Notes: a model not told the origin generated them from the sequence alone. DNA of 64,000 nucleotides from Winogradskyella immobilis (GCF_021887715.1 NZ_JAIQXX010000003.1:1-64000); one strand, 5' to 3'. Positions 27,101-35,991 are shown, counted from the stretch's first letter. Numbers and translations: made by a program.

Positions 27101-27842
27101 TTTCCGCTTTTAAAGAAATTACAGATTCAAAATCTTTAGTTGTATAAAAATCTGGAATATCTGAACGTTGAGGAGCAAACTGTTCTACAATTGGCCCTTT
27201 AATAAAAGCAACATTATCTTTATAAGCCGAAACAATATCGTTAGGGTTTTGTTTTGAGGTTTCTTTAATAAGTTTAAATAGTGACGTTGGTTGTTCTTTA
27301 CCATCGATAACAAACGTACCATTGAATATTTTATGACGGCAATGTTCTGAGTTGACTTGCGAAAACCCAAAAACTTCAGAATCGGTTAAAGGTCTTCCAA
27401 TTTTTTCTGAAACACCATTTAAATAATCGACTTCTTCATCATTTAAGGCTAAGCCTTCTTGTTGATTAAATGCAGAAATATCTTCTATAGATAATATATC
27501 TTCAGGTTGAACATCTATATTAAAAATATCTTGATCTAAGCCATTGAATTTTTCAGAAATCATAGGGTCGTAACCTTTGAAATCTTCTAAAACATTTTCA
27601 AACTCTTCAATTCTAATAATATTTTTAACACCCATATTCTGGGTGATTTCTACGGCATTAGTACTCCATGGAGTAATCATTGCAGCACGTGGTCCAATAA
27701 AAAAAGCATCCAATGATGCTCGTTCTATTTTAGGTTGGTCTCCAAATAGCCATGTTAGTTTTGATATGGTTTCTGAAGATAATTCTTTTGCTGCTTGAAC
27801 AGCAAATACTTTGCTGTTTTGGTTTCCAAAGAAGTGGATCAT
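24126..27842 (-). CDS. purL: phosphoribosylformylglycinamidine synthase
   Basis: A single-chain FGAM synthase of 1238 aa (about 1300 in E. coli), the ATP- and glutamine-dependent fourth step of purine synthesis. Order: N-terminal PurS-like part, two PurM-like halves (QVNSEHCRHKIFNG, SLKAETHNFPTTVEPF, PTGKDSLSMKQKYPDG) and a glutaminase domain with Cys1086 (GICNGCQLF), His1199 and Glu1201 (MPHIE). Residues about 968-987, in the linker before the glutaminase domain, are encoded by a palindromic repeat whose sibling lies at 17188-17263. The frame is intact through it. The gene is monocistronic, with its own promoter and convergent to a lipoprotein gene. Confidence 0.97.
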   Translation of the reverse strand: MIHFFGNQNSKVFAVQAAKELSSETISKLTWLFGDQPKIERASLDAFFIGPRAAMITPWSTNAVEITQNMGVKNIIRIEEFENVLEDFKGYDPMISEKFNGLDQDIFNIDVQPEDILSIEDISAFNQQEGLALNDEEVDYLNGVSEKIGRPLTDSEVFGFSQVNSEHCRHKIFNGTFVIDGKEQPTSLFKLIKETSKQNPNDIVSAYKDNVAFIKGPIVEQFAPQRSDIPDFYTTKDFESVISLKAETHNFPTTVEPFNGAATGSGGEIRDRLAGGKGSIPLAGTAVYMTSYSRLENERPWEQAFNARQWLYQTPMDILIKASNGASDFGNKFGQPLICGSVLTFEHQESDQKLGFDKVIMQAGGIGYGKAEQAIKDIPKDGDKIVILGGDNYRIGMGGAAVSSADTGEFSTGIELNAVQRSNPEMQKRAANAVRGMVENEENFIVSIHDHGAGGHLNCLSELVEDTGGHINLDALPVGDPTLSAKEIIGNESQERMGLVIAEKHIDTLNKIAERERSPIYTVGDVTENHRFTFESKTKGDKPMDLALSDMFGSSPKTVLTDKTVVRDYENLSYKSADFYDYLDKVLQLEAVACKDWLTNKVDRCVGGKVAKQQCVGPLQLPLNNVGVMALDYKGTEGIATSIGHAPISALIDPEAGSKNAITEALTNIIWAPLKDNLKSISLSANWMWPCKNEGEDARLYKAVKAVSEFSIGLGINVPTGKDSLSMKQKYPDGDVISPGTVVISAAANCNAISKVVEPVFQYGEGDIYYINISQDQFKLGGSSFAQINNKIGNETPTVKSASYVKTVFNTIQNLIKNEQIVAGHDVASGGLITTLLELCFADNNLGAELDLSGLNEKDSIKLLFAENSGIVFQAKDASIEKTLSEANIEYYNIGKVTKSDVLGVVNNNEVFTMSVSRLRDMWYKTSYLLDQKQTANDLATKRYNNYKTQPLQYIFPKQFTGKLNDVLSGRAQSRPLDNLSTTLKETRVKPKAAILREKGSNSEREMANAMYLAGFDVKDVHMTDLISGRETLEDIQFLGAVGGFSNSDVLGSAKGWAGAIKYNEKANKALKNFFTREDTLSVGICNGCQLFLELDLINPDHKQLSKMTYNDSGKHESNFTSVKIQENNSVMLSSLEGSTLGVWISHGEGKFSLPMSESDYNIVAKYGYDTYPSNPNGSDYNVAMLCDATGRHLATMPHIERSTFQWNWANYPKGRKDDVSPWLEAFVNARQWIEERD
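24882..24940. repeat. palindromic repeat inside the purL reading frame
   Basis: The imperfect inverted arms 24882-24904 and 24917-24940 pair at about 18 of 24 positions. The right arm plus two bases (24915-24940) is 25/26 identical to 17236-17261 between the beta-oxidation genes. It is read in frame by purL as a stretch starting SGRAQSRPLDNLSTTLKE, with a local base composition richer in GC than the gene around it. It is 59 nt long; with flanking bases a multiple of three is plausible, and no stop arises. Confidence 0.85.
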
Positions 27843-27877
27843 TTAGTCGTTGTGTTATGTTATAAAAAATGAAAGCA

Positions 27878-27885
27878 CAAAGTTA
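27878..27885 (-). promoter_or_regulatory. purL: likely -7 element of purL promoter
   Basis: On the minus strand the sequence reads TAACTTTG, a fit to the flavobacterial TAnnTTTG -7 motif, 36 nt upstream of the purL ATG. The -33 region is weaker (TTTAC in place of TTG-rich sequence). Confidence 0.5.
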
Positions 27886-27956
27886 ATTCATTTTAGGAAA
27901 TGTAAAGCTAAAATAGCATGGAATTATATAAGTTATTCAACAGGTTTTAAACAAAA

Positions 27957-27980
27957 AAGTGCTTCTTTACAGAAACACTT
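27957..27980 (-). terminator. terminator after endonuclease I gene
   Basis: A 10-bp stem with one mismatch (27957-27966 with 27971-27980, loop TTAC) is followed on the minus strand by a T-run, 24 nt past the stop of the gene at 28004. Confidence 0.7.
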
Positions 27981-28003
27981 TAATTCTATATTTTTTTTAG
28001 ATG

Positions 28004-29077
28004 TTATTGCTTTACTAATTTTCTGCTAGTTGTATTATTACCTTGTGTTAATCTTAAAATGTAAACGCCAGATCTTAATTGAGATGTATTAATAATTTTA
28101 GTTCTATCTATATTTTCTTGAAGTACTTTTTTACCTAAAATATCATATACTTCTACTTTAGTAGACTGAGGTTTATTTAACCTTAGTGTTATATTAGATG
28201 TTGTTGGGTTTGGGTAAATACCAAATTCAGTTAAGCTATCTAAATCTGTTGATAGCGTACCAAAACGATCTTCAGCAGGAACTCCTCCCCAAATTGCTGT
28301 TGCTAAAAAAGGGTTATCTATAAAAGGGTTGCGATTGCCATAGACAATTTCTAAACGGTTATTACGATTGTCTTCTACTTCAGATACAGGATCGTCAGCA
28401 TTCCATTGCAATAAAATTTGCAGCATATCTGTTGAGCCTTGTGTATTGCCAACAGCATTAAGGCTAGGCAAACAACGATCTCCATATCTTACATACATAT
28501 ACATCATTATACGTGCAACGTCTCCTCTCCATTCATCACCAGGATACCAATTGCCACTGCCTACATCTCCAGAATTTCCAGAACCCGCAGCAAAGAGTTT
28601 ATTACCTCTATCACCATTACGCCTAACATCAGTAGCACGTAAGTTTTGTGGGTCAGCAGCTATACCAGTTGAAGAATTATTGACATCTCCCATACCCGGA
28701 TTTGCATTAGATCTTGCAAATACATGTTCTCTATTATAATCGCAATTATCACCTCCAAAATTGTCTTTATCTCTTATTCTTCTATCGGTAATACTACTAC
28801 CAGAACAGCTAGTGTTATTTACAAAGCCATAGGTTAATAACACGTTAGTATCAGTTACATCCGCAGGATCGAGTTCCATAATCTTAAAGTCATCTCTAAT
28901 ATCTCCGTAGGTATATGTAGTGATTATATTATTGTCAATTTTTAACTGTAAGGCGTCATATAAAGCTTGACCTGTTAATGAAAAATCGACATTATTTTGC
29001 CCATTAGAGTAATACGGTTGCTGGGCAAAAACAACTGAAGTGATAAGTAGTAAAAAGTAAGTGTAGTAATGCTTCAT
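28004..29077 (-). CDS. secreted endonuclease I with T9SS sorting domain
   Basis: 357 aa with a signal peptide 1-18 (VVFAQ), an endonuclease I domain (PF04231, about 25-265; NREHVFARSNANPG and ADPQNLRATDVRRN hold the metal and catalytic residues) and a type A T9SS sorting domain at the end (FGIYPNPTTSNITL ... SGVYILRLTQG). The enzyme cuts DNA without sequence specificity. Here it should be exported through the outer membrane by T9SS and serve DNA scavenging or biofilm turnover. It lies 8 nt downstream of the rRNA methyltransferase gene, so read-through from it is possible. Confidence 0.92.
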   Translation of the reverse strand: MKHYYTYFLLLITSVVFAQQPYYSNGQNNVDFSLTGQALYDALQLKIDNNIITTYTYGDIRDDFKIMELDPADVTDTNVLLTYGFVNNTSCSGSSITDRRIRDKDNFGGDNCDYNREHVFARSNANPGMGDVNNSSTGIAADPQNLRATDVRRNGDRGNKLFAAGSGNSGDVGSGNWYPGDEWRGDVARIMMYMYVRYGDRCLPSLNAVGNTQGSTDMLQILLQWNADDPVSEVEDNRNNRLEIVYGNRNPFIDNPFLATAIWGGVPAEDRFGTLSTDLDSLTEFGIYPNPTTSNITLRLNKPQSTKVEVYDILGKKVLQENIDRTKIINTSQLRSGVYILRLTQGNNTTSRKLVKQ

Positions 29078-29085
29078 ACTTGCAA

Positions 29086-30300
29086 TTAGCTTTTCTTTTC
29101 TAATAAAGCCATATAAAACCCGTCGTAACCAGATTTATAGGCTAGTATTTTTTTGTCTTTTATGAGTTTAAAATCTTTACCAGTTTCCGAAGTTAAGAAT
29201 TTTTCAACTTGTTTCTCATTTTCAGATGGTAAAACAGAACACGTGGCATAAACCATTTTACCTCCATCTTTTACCATTTTAGAATATTGTTGTAATACTT
29301 CTTCTTGAGTTTTTTTAATATTTTCTATAAATTCAGGTTGTAATTTCCATTTTGCATCGGGATTTCTGCGTAAAACACCTAAACCAGAACATGGAGCATC
29401 AATGAGTAATCGATCGGCTTTACCATGTAATTTTTTAATAGGTTTTGTAGATTCTATAACTTTCATCTCTATATTATGAACCCCATTACGTCTTGCTCTA
29501 ATTTTTAGTTTTTTCAATTTACTCTCGTAAATATCCATAGCAATTAATTGCCCTTTATTTTCCATTAAAGAAGCTAAATGTAATGTTTTACCACCAGCAC
29601 CTGCACAGACATCTACAACTTTCATGCCTGGTTTTACCTCTAAATAATCTGCAACAAGTTGAGATGAAGCATCTTGTACTTCGAACCAGCCATTTTTGAA
29701 TGCTTCTGTCTTAAAGACGTTAGCACGTTCTTTTAGTTTTAAAGCAGAAGGATGATCTGGAAGAAACTCAGTTTCAATGCCTTCGGATTGTAGCTTGAGT
29801 TGAAGATCTTTCTTGTTTGTTTTTAGTGTGTTGACTCTTAGAACAACATCAGCTTGTTCATTTTGTTTTTCTAATTCTTTAGACCATTCAACTTCACCTA
29901 ATTCACTAACTCCAAGTTGATCCATCCAATCTGGAATAGATTCTCTTATTTTTCTGGTTTTAGACAATTCATCAAATCGGCCTTTAATTTTCCGAGTAGG
30001 AGTGTCTGTAAAGTATTTCCAGTCTGGAAGTTTTATTCCTTTTAAAGTCGCCCATACCGCAAATAGCCTCCAAAGATTGTCTCTGTGATAAGGGGCTTTT
30101 ACATCTGCTATTTCAGCATAAAGTCTTTGGTAACGTACAATACTGTATACTGTTTCTGCAACAAAACCGCGATCTCGACTTCCCCAGCGTTTATCTCTTT
30201 TAAGTAATTGTTGTATAACCTTATCGGCATATTCACCTTCATTGAAGATTTTGTGTAATCCATCAATAACTGCAAAGCATAAATTTCTGTGTAATCGCAT
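29086..30300 (-). CDS. RsmB/NOL1-type RNA m5C methyltransferase
   Basis: A 404-aa SAM-dependent methyltransferase of the NOL1/NOP2/sun family. It has an N-terminal NusB-like helical region (about 5-130), the SAM site VDVCAGAGGKTLHLAS, IDAPCSGLGVLRRNP (catalytic-base cysteine motif IV) and VYATCSVLPSENE (motif VI cysteine). By analogy with RsmB it should methylate C967 of 16S rRNA, but it is not certain which position is modified. The minus-strand upstream region has TAACTTTG about 20 nt before the start codon, a likely -7 element. Confidence 0.9.
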   Translation of the reverse strand: MRLHRNLCFAVIDGLHKIFNEGEYADKVIQQLLKRDKRWGSRDRGFVAETVYSIVRYQRLYAEIADVKAPYHRDNLWRLFAVWATLKGIKLPDWKYFTDTPTRKIKGRFDELSKTRKIRESIPDWMDQLGVSELGEVEWSKELEKQNEQADVVLRVNTLKTNKKDLQLKLQSEGIETEFLPDHPSALKLKERANVFKTEAFKNGWFEVQDASSQLVADYLEVKPGMKVVDVCAGAGGKTLHLASLMENKGQLIAMDIYESKLKKLKIRARRNGVHNIEMKVIESTKPIKKLHGKADRLLIDAPCSGLGVLRRNPDAKWKLQPEFIENIKKTQEEVLQQYSKMVKDGGKMVYATCSVLPSENEKQVEKFLTSETGKDFKLIKDKKILAYKSGYDGFYMALLEKKS

Positions 30301-30396
30301 TTTAGAAAATAATTAACGTGCAAAGTTACACAAACTGTTTATTTGTTAATAAGTTTGGCAACTTATTTGTGAAGTTTTCTATTTTTATAAAAATTT

Positions 30397-31053
30397 ATGC
30401 AAAGAAACCTCTTTTTTTTATCTCTAATTTTATGTGCGCTATTATTGCCAAGTACTAAGGCGAATGCACAATTTAACCCATTAGGACGTGATAATACAGT
30501 AATTGGCTTAGATCGACAGAATGGTGCTATAATAATGACAGCTTTAGGGGTTGGAGCTTATTTTTTAACGAAAAATGTACCTGAAGAAAATAAAGCGAAA
30601 TTTTATCAGTTGCATTTTGCCTTTTTTGAAGGTGATGGTTATAATGTATATATGCAGAATTTTGGAATAGAACGCGAATACTCTCATTGGTTTTCTTTGC
30701 GTGCCGAAGGTAATATACAAGAGTTTATAAGAGAGGCTAATAGTAGTGATGATACTTTTGGAGTAGGTTTTAAATTATACTCGCGTTATACTTTATTTGG
30801 TAATAAAAATATAAGTCCATTCTTTGAATACGGCGCAGGGCTTTTTACGGCATTAAAACAATTTCCATTTGATGGGAGTCGCTTTACATTCAATTTAACT
30901 TATGCTGTTGGATTAGAGTTTACCTTAGCAAACCAAAATAAAATTAGAGCTGATTATAATTTTATACACCACTCTAATGCTAATATAGGAAGGAGTAATC
31001 CAGGGTTTGATGCTAATGGCGTTAGTCTGTCTTTTTCTTGGGTGATTAAATAA
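30397..31053 (+). CDS. PagL-like outer membrane acyloxyacyl hydrolase
   Basis: 218 aa with a signal peptide (about 1-24, NAQ) and a small outer membrane beta-barrel that ends in an aromatic strand (VSLSFSWVIK). Near the end, NFIHHSNANIGRSNPGFDANG matches the lipid A 3-O-deacylase family (PF09411), whose catalytic pair is His and Ser in an H-x-S motif: here His191/His192 and Ser193. It may trim acyl chains from lipid A. The third residue of the triad is not obvious. It is divergent from the methyltransferase gene, 96 nt away. Confidence 0.7.
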   Translation: MQRNLFFLSLILCALLLPSTKANAQFNPLGRDNTVIGLDRQNGAIIMTALGVGAYFLTKNVPEENKAKFYQLHFAFFEGDGYNVYMQNFGIEREYSHWFSLRAEGNIQEFIREANSSDDTFGVGFKLYSRYTLFGNKNISPFFEYGAGLFTALKQFPFDGSRFTFNLTYAVGLEFTLANQNKIRADYNFIHHSNANIGRSNPGFDANGVSLSFSWVIK

Positions 31054-31068
31054 TTTTAAAGTAGAGTT

Positions 31069-32154
31069 ATGAGATATATATTACTTATTTGTTTATGTTT
31101 TGTTTTTTTAAATTGTAAAAATGAAAAAACATTAGAGCCGAGAACGATTTCTAAGGTTGAAATTGAAAATATAGAAGAAGACTCTACATACAGTGTACGT
31201 GCCATAGATTTTAATGAAGATTATATTTACTATGGTTCTGCTGATCATTTTGGAAAACTAGCCTTAAATAAAGAATTAAAAATAAATCTTACAGATCTTG
31301 AAATAAATAATGGTAAAAACCATTTTAGATACGTCCATACATATAATAATGAACCTCTACATTTTAGAGCGGTAAAGGAAATTAACGAAACAATGTTTGC
31401 AATATCCATAGCTAACCCAGCACGATTGTTTAAATTAACACGAAAGGCTGAAGGTGCTAAACTTGTTTATGAAGAAATTAATGATAATGTGTTTTATGAT
31501 GCCATGGAGTTTTGGAATGATAAAGAAGGTATTGTTATTGGTGACCCAACGGATGATTGCTTAAGCATTATAATTACTAGAGATGGTGGTAATACATGGA
31601 CAAAAATACCGTGTGATAATTTACCTAAAATAAAAGATGGAGAAGCTGCATTTGCTGCAAGTGATAGTAATATTGCGATTGTAGGTGATAAGACTTGGGT
31701 TGCTACAGGCGGAAAAAACAGTAGAGTTTTATATTCACCAGATAAAGGAAAAAGATGGGAAGCTTTTGAAGTCCCTATTGTACAAGGATTAGAAACGACA
31801 GGCATTTACTCTATAGATTTTTATGATGAACTTAATGGTTATGCTATAGGAGGTGATTACACCAATCCTGAGGCAAATACAGCTAATAAAATTAAAACTA
31901 CTGATGGAGGTAAAACATGGACAGTTGTCGCAGATGGACAAAATCCTGGCTATAGAAGTTGTGTACAATACATACCAAATAGAAATGGTAAAGAATTAGT
32001 AGCAGTTGGTTTTAAAGGTATTGATTATAGTAACGATTATGGTGAAACATGGACACATTTAAGTGATGAAGGCTTTTACACCATCCGTTTTATTAATGAT
32101 ACAGAAGCTTATGCGGCTGGTAGAGGTAGAATATCTAAATTAATGTTTCAATAA
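31069..32154 (+). CDS. BNR/Ycf48-like repeat lipoprotein
   Basis: 361 aa with a lipoprotein signal (VFLNC, about Cys16) followed by a seven-bladed-propeller-type repeat protein. The repeats ITRDGGNTWTKI, SPDKGKRWEAF, TTDGGKTWTVV and SNDYGETWTHL are BNR/photosystem-II-stability-factor (Ycf48-like) Asp-box repeats. Homologues in Bacteroidetes are often labelled oxidoreductase without evidence for a reaction. It lies 15 nt after the PagL-like gene and is probably co-transcribed with it. A terminator follows immediately. Confidence 0.8.
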   Translation: MRYILLICLCFVFLNCKNEKTLEPRTISKVEIENIEEDSTYSVRAIDFNEDYIYYGSADHFGKLALNKELKINLTDLEINNGKNHFRYVHTYNNEPLHFRAVKEINETMFAISIANPARLFKLTRKAEGAKLVYEEINDNVFYDAMEFWNDKEGIVIGDPTDDCLSIIITRDGGNTWTKIPCDNLPKIKDGEAAFAASDSNIAIVGDKTWVATGGKNSRVLYSPDKGKRWEAFEVPIVQGLETTGIYSIDFYDELNGYAIGGDYTNPEANTANKIKTTDGGKTWTVVADGQNPGYRSCVQYIPNRNGKELVAVGFKGIDYSNDYGETWTHLSDEGFYTIRFINDTEAYAAGRGRISKLMFQ

Positions 32155-32181
32155 AAAAAGAAGCTTTAAGGCTTCTTTTTT
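32154..32181. terminator. bidirectional terminator
   Basis: An 11-bp perfect stem (32154-32164 with 32171-32181, loop TTTAAG) flanked by A and T runs, between the convergent stops at 32154 and 32190. Confidence 0.9.
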
Positions 32182-32189
32182 ATCAATCT

Positions 32190-32645
32190 TTATTTTTTAT
32201 TTCTTTTTTCTCTAAAATCTCTAAGGCGCTGAAGAATGTTTCTGTTAAAATCATCTTCAACATATTTTAGACGAATTATTTTTTTGGACGGGATAACTCT
32301 CTTTAAATCGTTGACCAAAGTCACTCTTGCTTCATGTATTTTATTTTCAATAACTACTAACTGACTTAATAAATTATTGGCTTCGTCATCAGGCATGTTT
32401 GGGTTATCACGCATTTTACGTTTAATAGATCTTAATTCATTACTTCTATAATTATTATTAGTAGTCTCAAATTTATTGTAGATAGGCCAAAACCCTTTCG
32501 CTTCATTCTCTGTAAGTTCTAACTTATCAGTAATAAAAGCTATTTTCTCTGCTTTAATTCGTTCTCGCAGATCTTGTCTACTTCCTCCTTGAGAAGATGC
32601 TAAAAAGCTAGTAAAAAGTAGTAGTGTTAATAATAAATTTTTCAT
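32190..32645 (-). CDS. Spy/CpxP-like periplasmic protein of the ECF sigma operon
   Basis: 151 aa with a signal peptide (about 1-18, FLASSQ) and a highly charged helical body (LELTENEAKGFWPIYNKFE is typical of the group annotated in Flavobacteriia as sensor of ECF-type sigma factor). By analogy with Spy/CpxP it may bind unfolded protein or metal and report it to the membrane partner encoded next door. It is last in the order sigma factor, membrane protein, Spy-like protein. Confidence 0.75.
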   Translation of the reverse strand: MKNLLLTLLLFTSFLASSQGGSRQDLRERIKAEKIAFITDKLELTENEAKGFWPIYNKFETTNNNYRSNELRSIKRKMRDNPNMPDDEANNLLSQLVVIENKIHEARVTLVNDLKRVIPSKKIIRLKYVEDDFNRNILQRLRDFREKRNKK

Positions 32646-32652
32646 AATATAT

Positions 32653-33159
32653 TTATTCTAAAAAAGCATCTAAATCCGCATTGTCTAATAAGTAGGTTTC
32701 TAAATTTACTTCGTCGTAAGTATTCTTTGTAATTGTAAAATCGTCATCTATTAATTCTATATCAACTAATAACTCAGCAAGTTCATAACTATTAATATCT
32801 TGAGATTCAAAATAACTTTCTACCATATCGACAGATAGTTCTAAAGGCTCCTCTTTATTTGTAAAAATGGCAAATAATAAGAGTAATGAAGCAGCAATAC
32901 CAGAAATGTAATACAAAGAACGTCTAGAATTAATAGAGATAACAGAAACATTATTTTTTGTTTTAGGAAGATGACTTATAATGTTGTCTTCAACCGAATT
33001 AAAATAATTTTCTGGAACAGAAAACCCTGTTTGCTTAGTATTAAATACAGCATCTTCGAGCTTTATACGTTCATTGAGTTGCTCTTCAAAAGTTCTAAAA
33101 TAACCTTCAGGAATTTTAAATCCTGGTTTTTTTATGTTATTTAAATCTTCTTTTTTCAT
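32653..33159 (-). CDS. membrane-anchored putative anti-sigma factor
   Basis: 168 aa with a cytoplasmic N-terminal part carrying two similar motifs (GFKIPEGYFRTFEEQL and GFSVPENYFNSVEDNI), one transmembrane helix (about 87-103) and an acidic C-terminal part. No RskA-like or zinc motif is seen. Its place between the ECF sigma factor and a periplasmic sensor-like protein, together with its topology, suggests that it holds the sigma factor at the membrane. That role is inference. Confidence 0.7.
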   Translation of the reverse strand: MKKEDLNNIKKPGFKIPEGYFRTFEEQLNERIKLEDAVFNTKQTGFSVPENYFNSVEDNIISHLPKTKNNVSVISINSRRSLYYISGIAASLLLLFAIFTNKEEPLELSVDMVESYFESQDINSYELAELLVDIELIDDDFTITKNTYDEVNLETYLLDNADLDAFLE

Positions 33160-33231
33160 TCTTTAGTTTCCAAATTATCTAAAATCTATTTAATTAGATC
33201 TATTTCTTTGACTTCAAATTTATTAAATGGT

Positions 33232-33774
33232 TTAATTTGAAGTTAAAAAGTGTTCAATTTTCTTAACAGCAATATGATATGAAGCCTTAAGTGCTCCTTC
33301 GCTAGTCTCTAAAATATCAGCCATATCTTTATATTTTAGATCGTCAAAATATTTCATATTAAAAACAAGCTGTTGTTTTTGAGGCAATGTAGCTATGGCT
33401 TTTTGAAGCTTAAGCTGAATAGCATCTCCTTCAAAATAAACATCAGCTTCTAACTGATTAATTATAGTGTTTTGATACTCTTCAGATGATACCTGTTTCC
33501 GCTTGGCATTTTTATTTATAAACGTTATAGCTTCATTTGTTGCTATACGGTATAACCAAGAGTACAATTGACTATCTCCTTTAAAATTATCGATGTTTTT
33601 GTAAACTTTAATAAATGTATTTTGAAGTACATCATCTGCATCATCATGACTTATAACCATTTTTCTGATATGCCAATACAGACGCTCTTTATAGAGTTTT
33701 AAGAGATCTCTAAAGGCACTTTCTTTTGTAGGCTTTTCTTGTAAGCGTGTTATAAGTTCTGTTTCGTTTGTCAC
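33232..33774 (-). CDS. ECF-family RNA polymerase sigma factor
   Basis: 180 aa with sigma region 2 (DADDVLQNTFIKVYKNIDNFKG) and region 4 (LPQKQQLVFNMKYFDDLKYKDMADIL) and no region 3, the hallmark of the ECF group. It starts at GTG (33774); no better ATG exists that keeps region 2 whole. It is the first gene of a three-gene minus-strand operon with the candidate anti-sigma and Spy-like proteins, and probably directs its own transcription. The 295-nt region upstream (33775-34069) holds no gene, only promoter DNA and the terminator of the next operon. Confidence 0.92.
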   Translation of the reverse strand: MTNETELITRLQEKPTKESAFRDLLKLYKERLYWHIRKMVISHDDADDVLQNTFIKVYKNIDNFKGDSQLYSWLYRIATNEAITFINKNAKRKQVSSEEYQNTIINQLEADVYFEGDAIQLKLQKAIATLPQKQQLVFNMKYFDDLKYKDMADILETSEGALKASYHIAVKKIEHFLTSN

Positions 33775-34012
33775 AAAAACTGTGTTTGCTTTTTAGACTA
33801 AGATAAAGACTAATAGTTTAATAAATGTATTTAAAAATGAATTTAATTTAAAGTGTTGAAAATCAGTAATATAAATTAATAAATATCGTTTAAATGTTAA
33901 TTTTTATCGATAAAATACATTTTTTATTTGTTTATGTAAGTATTTATACATAAGTTTACATCAGCTTAACCTATTAAATTATTATCAGTTTCCCCAAAGC
34001 TGGTAATAACAA

Positions 34013-34045
34013 AAAACGGAAGCATCTTTATGATGCTTCCGTTTT
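34013..34045 (-). terminator. strong terminator after the ABC exporter gene
   Basis: A perfect 14-bp stem (34013-34026 with 34032-34045, loop TTTAT) with a run of six T on the minus strand, 24 nt past the stop of the exporter at 34070. Confidence 0.92.
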
Positions 34046-34069
34046 GTTTTAATACTATATTGCATAAAT

Positions 34070-35896
34070 TCACTCAAAACTCTGCATATCTACAAGCTTT
34101 TTATATACACCATTTTTATTAATTAATTCTATATGTGTGCCTTGTTCTGCAATTTCACCTTTTTGCATTACAATAATTTCATCTACATTTTGAATTGTTG
34201 AAAGTCGGTGTGCAATAACAATAGATGTTCTGTTTTTCATCATATTTTCTAAAGCAACTTGAACCAAACGTTCACTTTCCGTATCTAATGCAGAAGTTGC
34301 TTCATCTAAAATCATTATAGGTGGATTCTTTAAAACAGCTCTCGCAATACTGAGACGTTGTTTTTGTCCACCAGAAAGTTTCCCTCCAGAGTCACCAACA
34401 TTTGTATTAATGCCTTCGGGTAAATCTTTTACAAATTCCCACGCATTTGCAATTTTTAGTGCTTTAATAACATCTTCTTCAGTAGCGCTTTCTTTGCCTA
34501 AAAGAATATTATTTTTTACAGTATCATTAAATAATATAGAATCTTGAGTTACTAATCCCATTAAGTTACGTAGTGAACTTTTGGTAAGTTCTTTTATATT
34601 ATCTCCATCTATGGTTATGTTACCTTCATTGACATCGTAAAAGCGTGTTACTAAATTTGCAATGGTACTTTTACCACTACCAGATTGTCCTACTAAGGCA
34701 ACACTCTTTCCTTTAGAGACTTTTACAGAAAAGTTTTTAAGAACTAAATCATCTTCATATTTAAAAGAAATATTATCTATTGCTATTTCTGAAGTAAAAT
34801 CACTTTTATCTTTAGCATCAGGTTTGTCTTTTAATGGGGATTCGATATTTAGTATTTCTAAAACACGTTCAGCTGCTGCATTTCCTTTTTTTACACTATA
34901 ACTGGCTTTACTAATCGCTTTTGCTGGTGTTAAAATATTATAGGCAAGACCCATGAATGTTAGGAATTGTTCACTTTCAAGGCTGCCTACAACCAACACC
35001 ATGCGTCCACCAAACCACAATAAAACACCAATCACTCCAATGCCTAAAAACTCACTTGTTGGCTTTGCGAGATTGGTTCTATTAAGAAGTGAGTTAGAAT
35101 AATGAAAAAATCGTTTTGTTGAATCTTGGAATTTCTTATTAAAAATACCTTCCATATTAAACCCTTTAATCACTTTCAATCCGCCTAAAGATTCTTCTAA
35201 TAAGGATAAAAAATAACCTTGCTCTTTTTGTACTTTATCTGATTTTCTCTTTAAACTTTTACCTATTAAAGAAATAATGATTCCAGAAATTGGAATAAAT
35301 ATAAAAACAAAGATCGTGAGTTTTACGCTAATAGTGAGCATAAATAATATTGTAAAAATGATCGTTAGAGGTTCTCTAAAAAGTAATTCTAAAATTGATA
35401 AAAATGAATGCTGAATTTCTAGTACATCTGTTCCTAATCTGGCCATGATATCTCCTTTTCTCTTTTCAGAAAAATAAGAAAGAGGTAACTCTATTGTTTT
35501 GTCATAAAGTTCATTCCTAATATCTTTTAATGTCCCGTTTCTTAAGAAAGTAATAAAATACATTGCTAGGTAATTGAATATATTTTTAAGAAAAAAAACG
35601 GTAAGAATTAAAATAATAACAAAAGTTAGAGCCTTTGCAGCGTCGTTATCTGCTAACAGACTTATATGATAATTTAAATAGTCATTAAAATAAGTGGCAG
35701 CTTTAGTAAAGCTTTTAAAAGTTGGTTCTATTAATACTTTTTCAGTGTCTTTATCAAATAAAACTTTTAATAGAGGCATTAATACCATGAACGATAAACC
35801 AGAAAACAACGCATAAAAAATATTAGAAATAATATTTAATATAGCATAGCTTTTATAGGGTTTTGCAAAGCGAAGTATTTGTTTAAAATAGTTCAT
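34070..35896 (-). CDS. MsbA-type ABC exporter (permease fused to ATPase)
   Basis: 608 aa with an N-terminal six-helix exporter domain (about 15-330) and a C-terminal ATPase: Walker A GQSGSGKST, signature LSGGQKQRLS, Walker B MILDEATSALD and switch histidine IAHRLST. The fused half-transporter works as a homodimer in the inner membrane. Its length and layout match the lipid A flippase MsbA and related lipid or drug exporters; the cargo is not certain. It is monocistronic with a strong terminator. Confidence 0.9.
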   Translation of the reverse strand: MNYFKQILRFAKPYKSYAILNIISNIFYALFSGLSFMVLMPLLKVLFDKDTEKVLIEPTFKSFTKAATYFNDYLNYHISLLADNDAAKALTFVIILILTVFFLKNIFNYLAMYFITFLRNGTLKDIRNELYDKTIELPLSYFSEKRKGDIMARLGTDVLEIQHSFLSILELLFREPLTIIFTILFMLTISVKLTIFVFIFIPISGIIISLIGKSLKRKSDKVQKEQGYFLSLLEESLGGLKVIKGFNMEGIFNKKFQDSTKRFFHYSNSLLNRTNLAKPTSEFLGIGVIGVLLWFGGRMVLVVGSLESEQFLTFMGLAYNILTPAKAISKASYSVKKGNAAAERVLEILNIESPLKDKPDAKDKSDFTSEIAIDNISFKYEDDLVLKNFSVKVSKGKSVALVGQSGSGKSTIANLVTRFYDVNEGNITIDGDNIKELTKSSLRNLMGLVTQDSILFNDTVKNNILLGKESATEEDVIKALKIANAWEFVKDLPEGINTNVGDSGGKLSGGQKQRLSIARAVLKNPPIMILDEATSALDTESERLVQVALENMMKNRTSIVIAHRLSTIQNVDEIIVMQKGEIAEQGTHIELINKNGVYKKLVDMQSFE

Positions 35897-35991
35897 ATAC
35901 TCAATTATTGAGATTTAAATGTCTTAAAAGTAATGTCTAAACTCTAAGTTATTTGATTAATTACCTCGTGCGTTTTAATACAAAATAGTTA

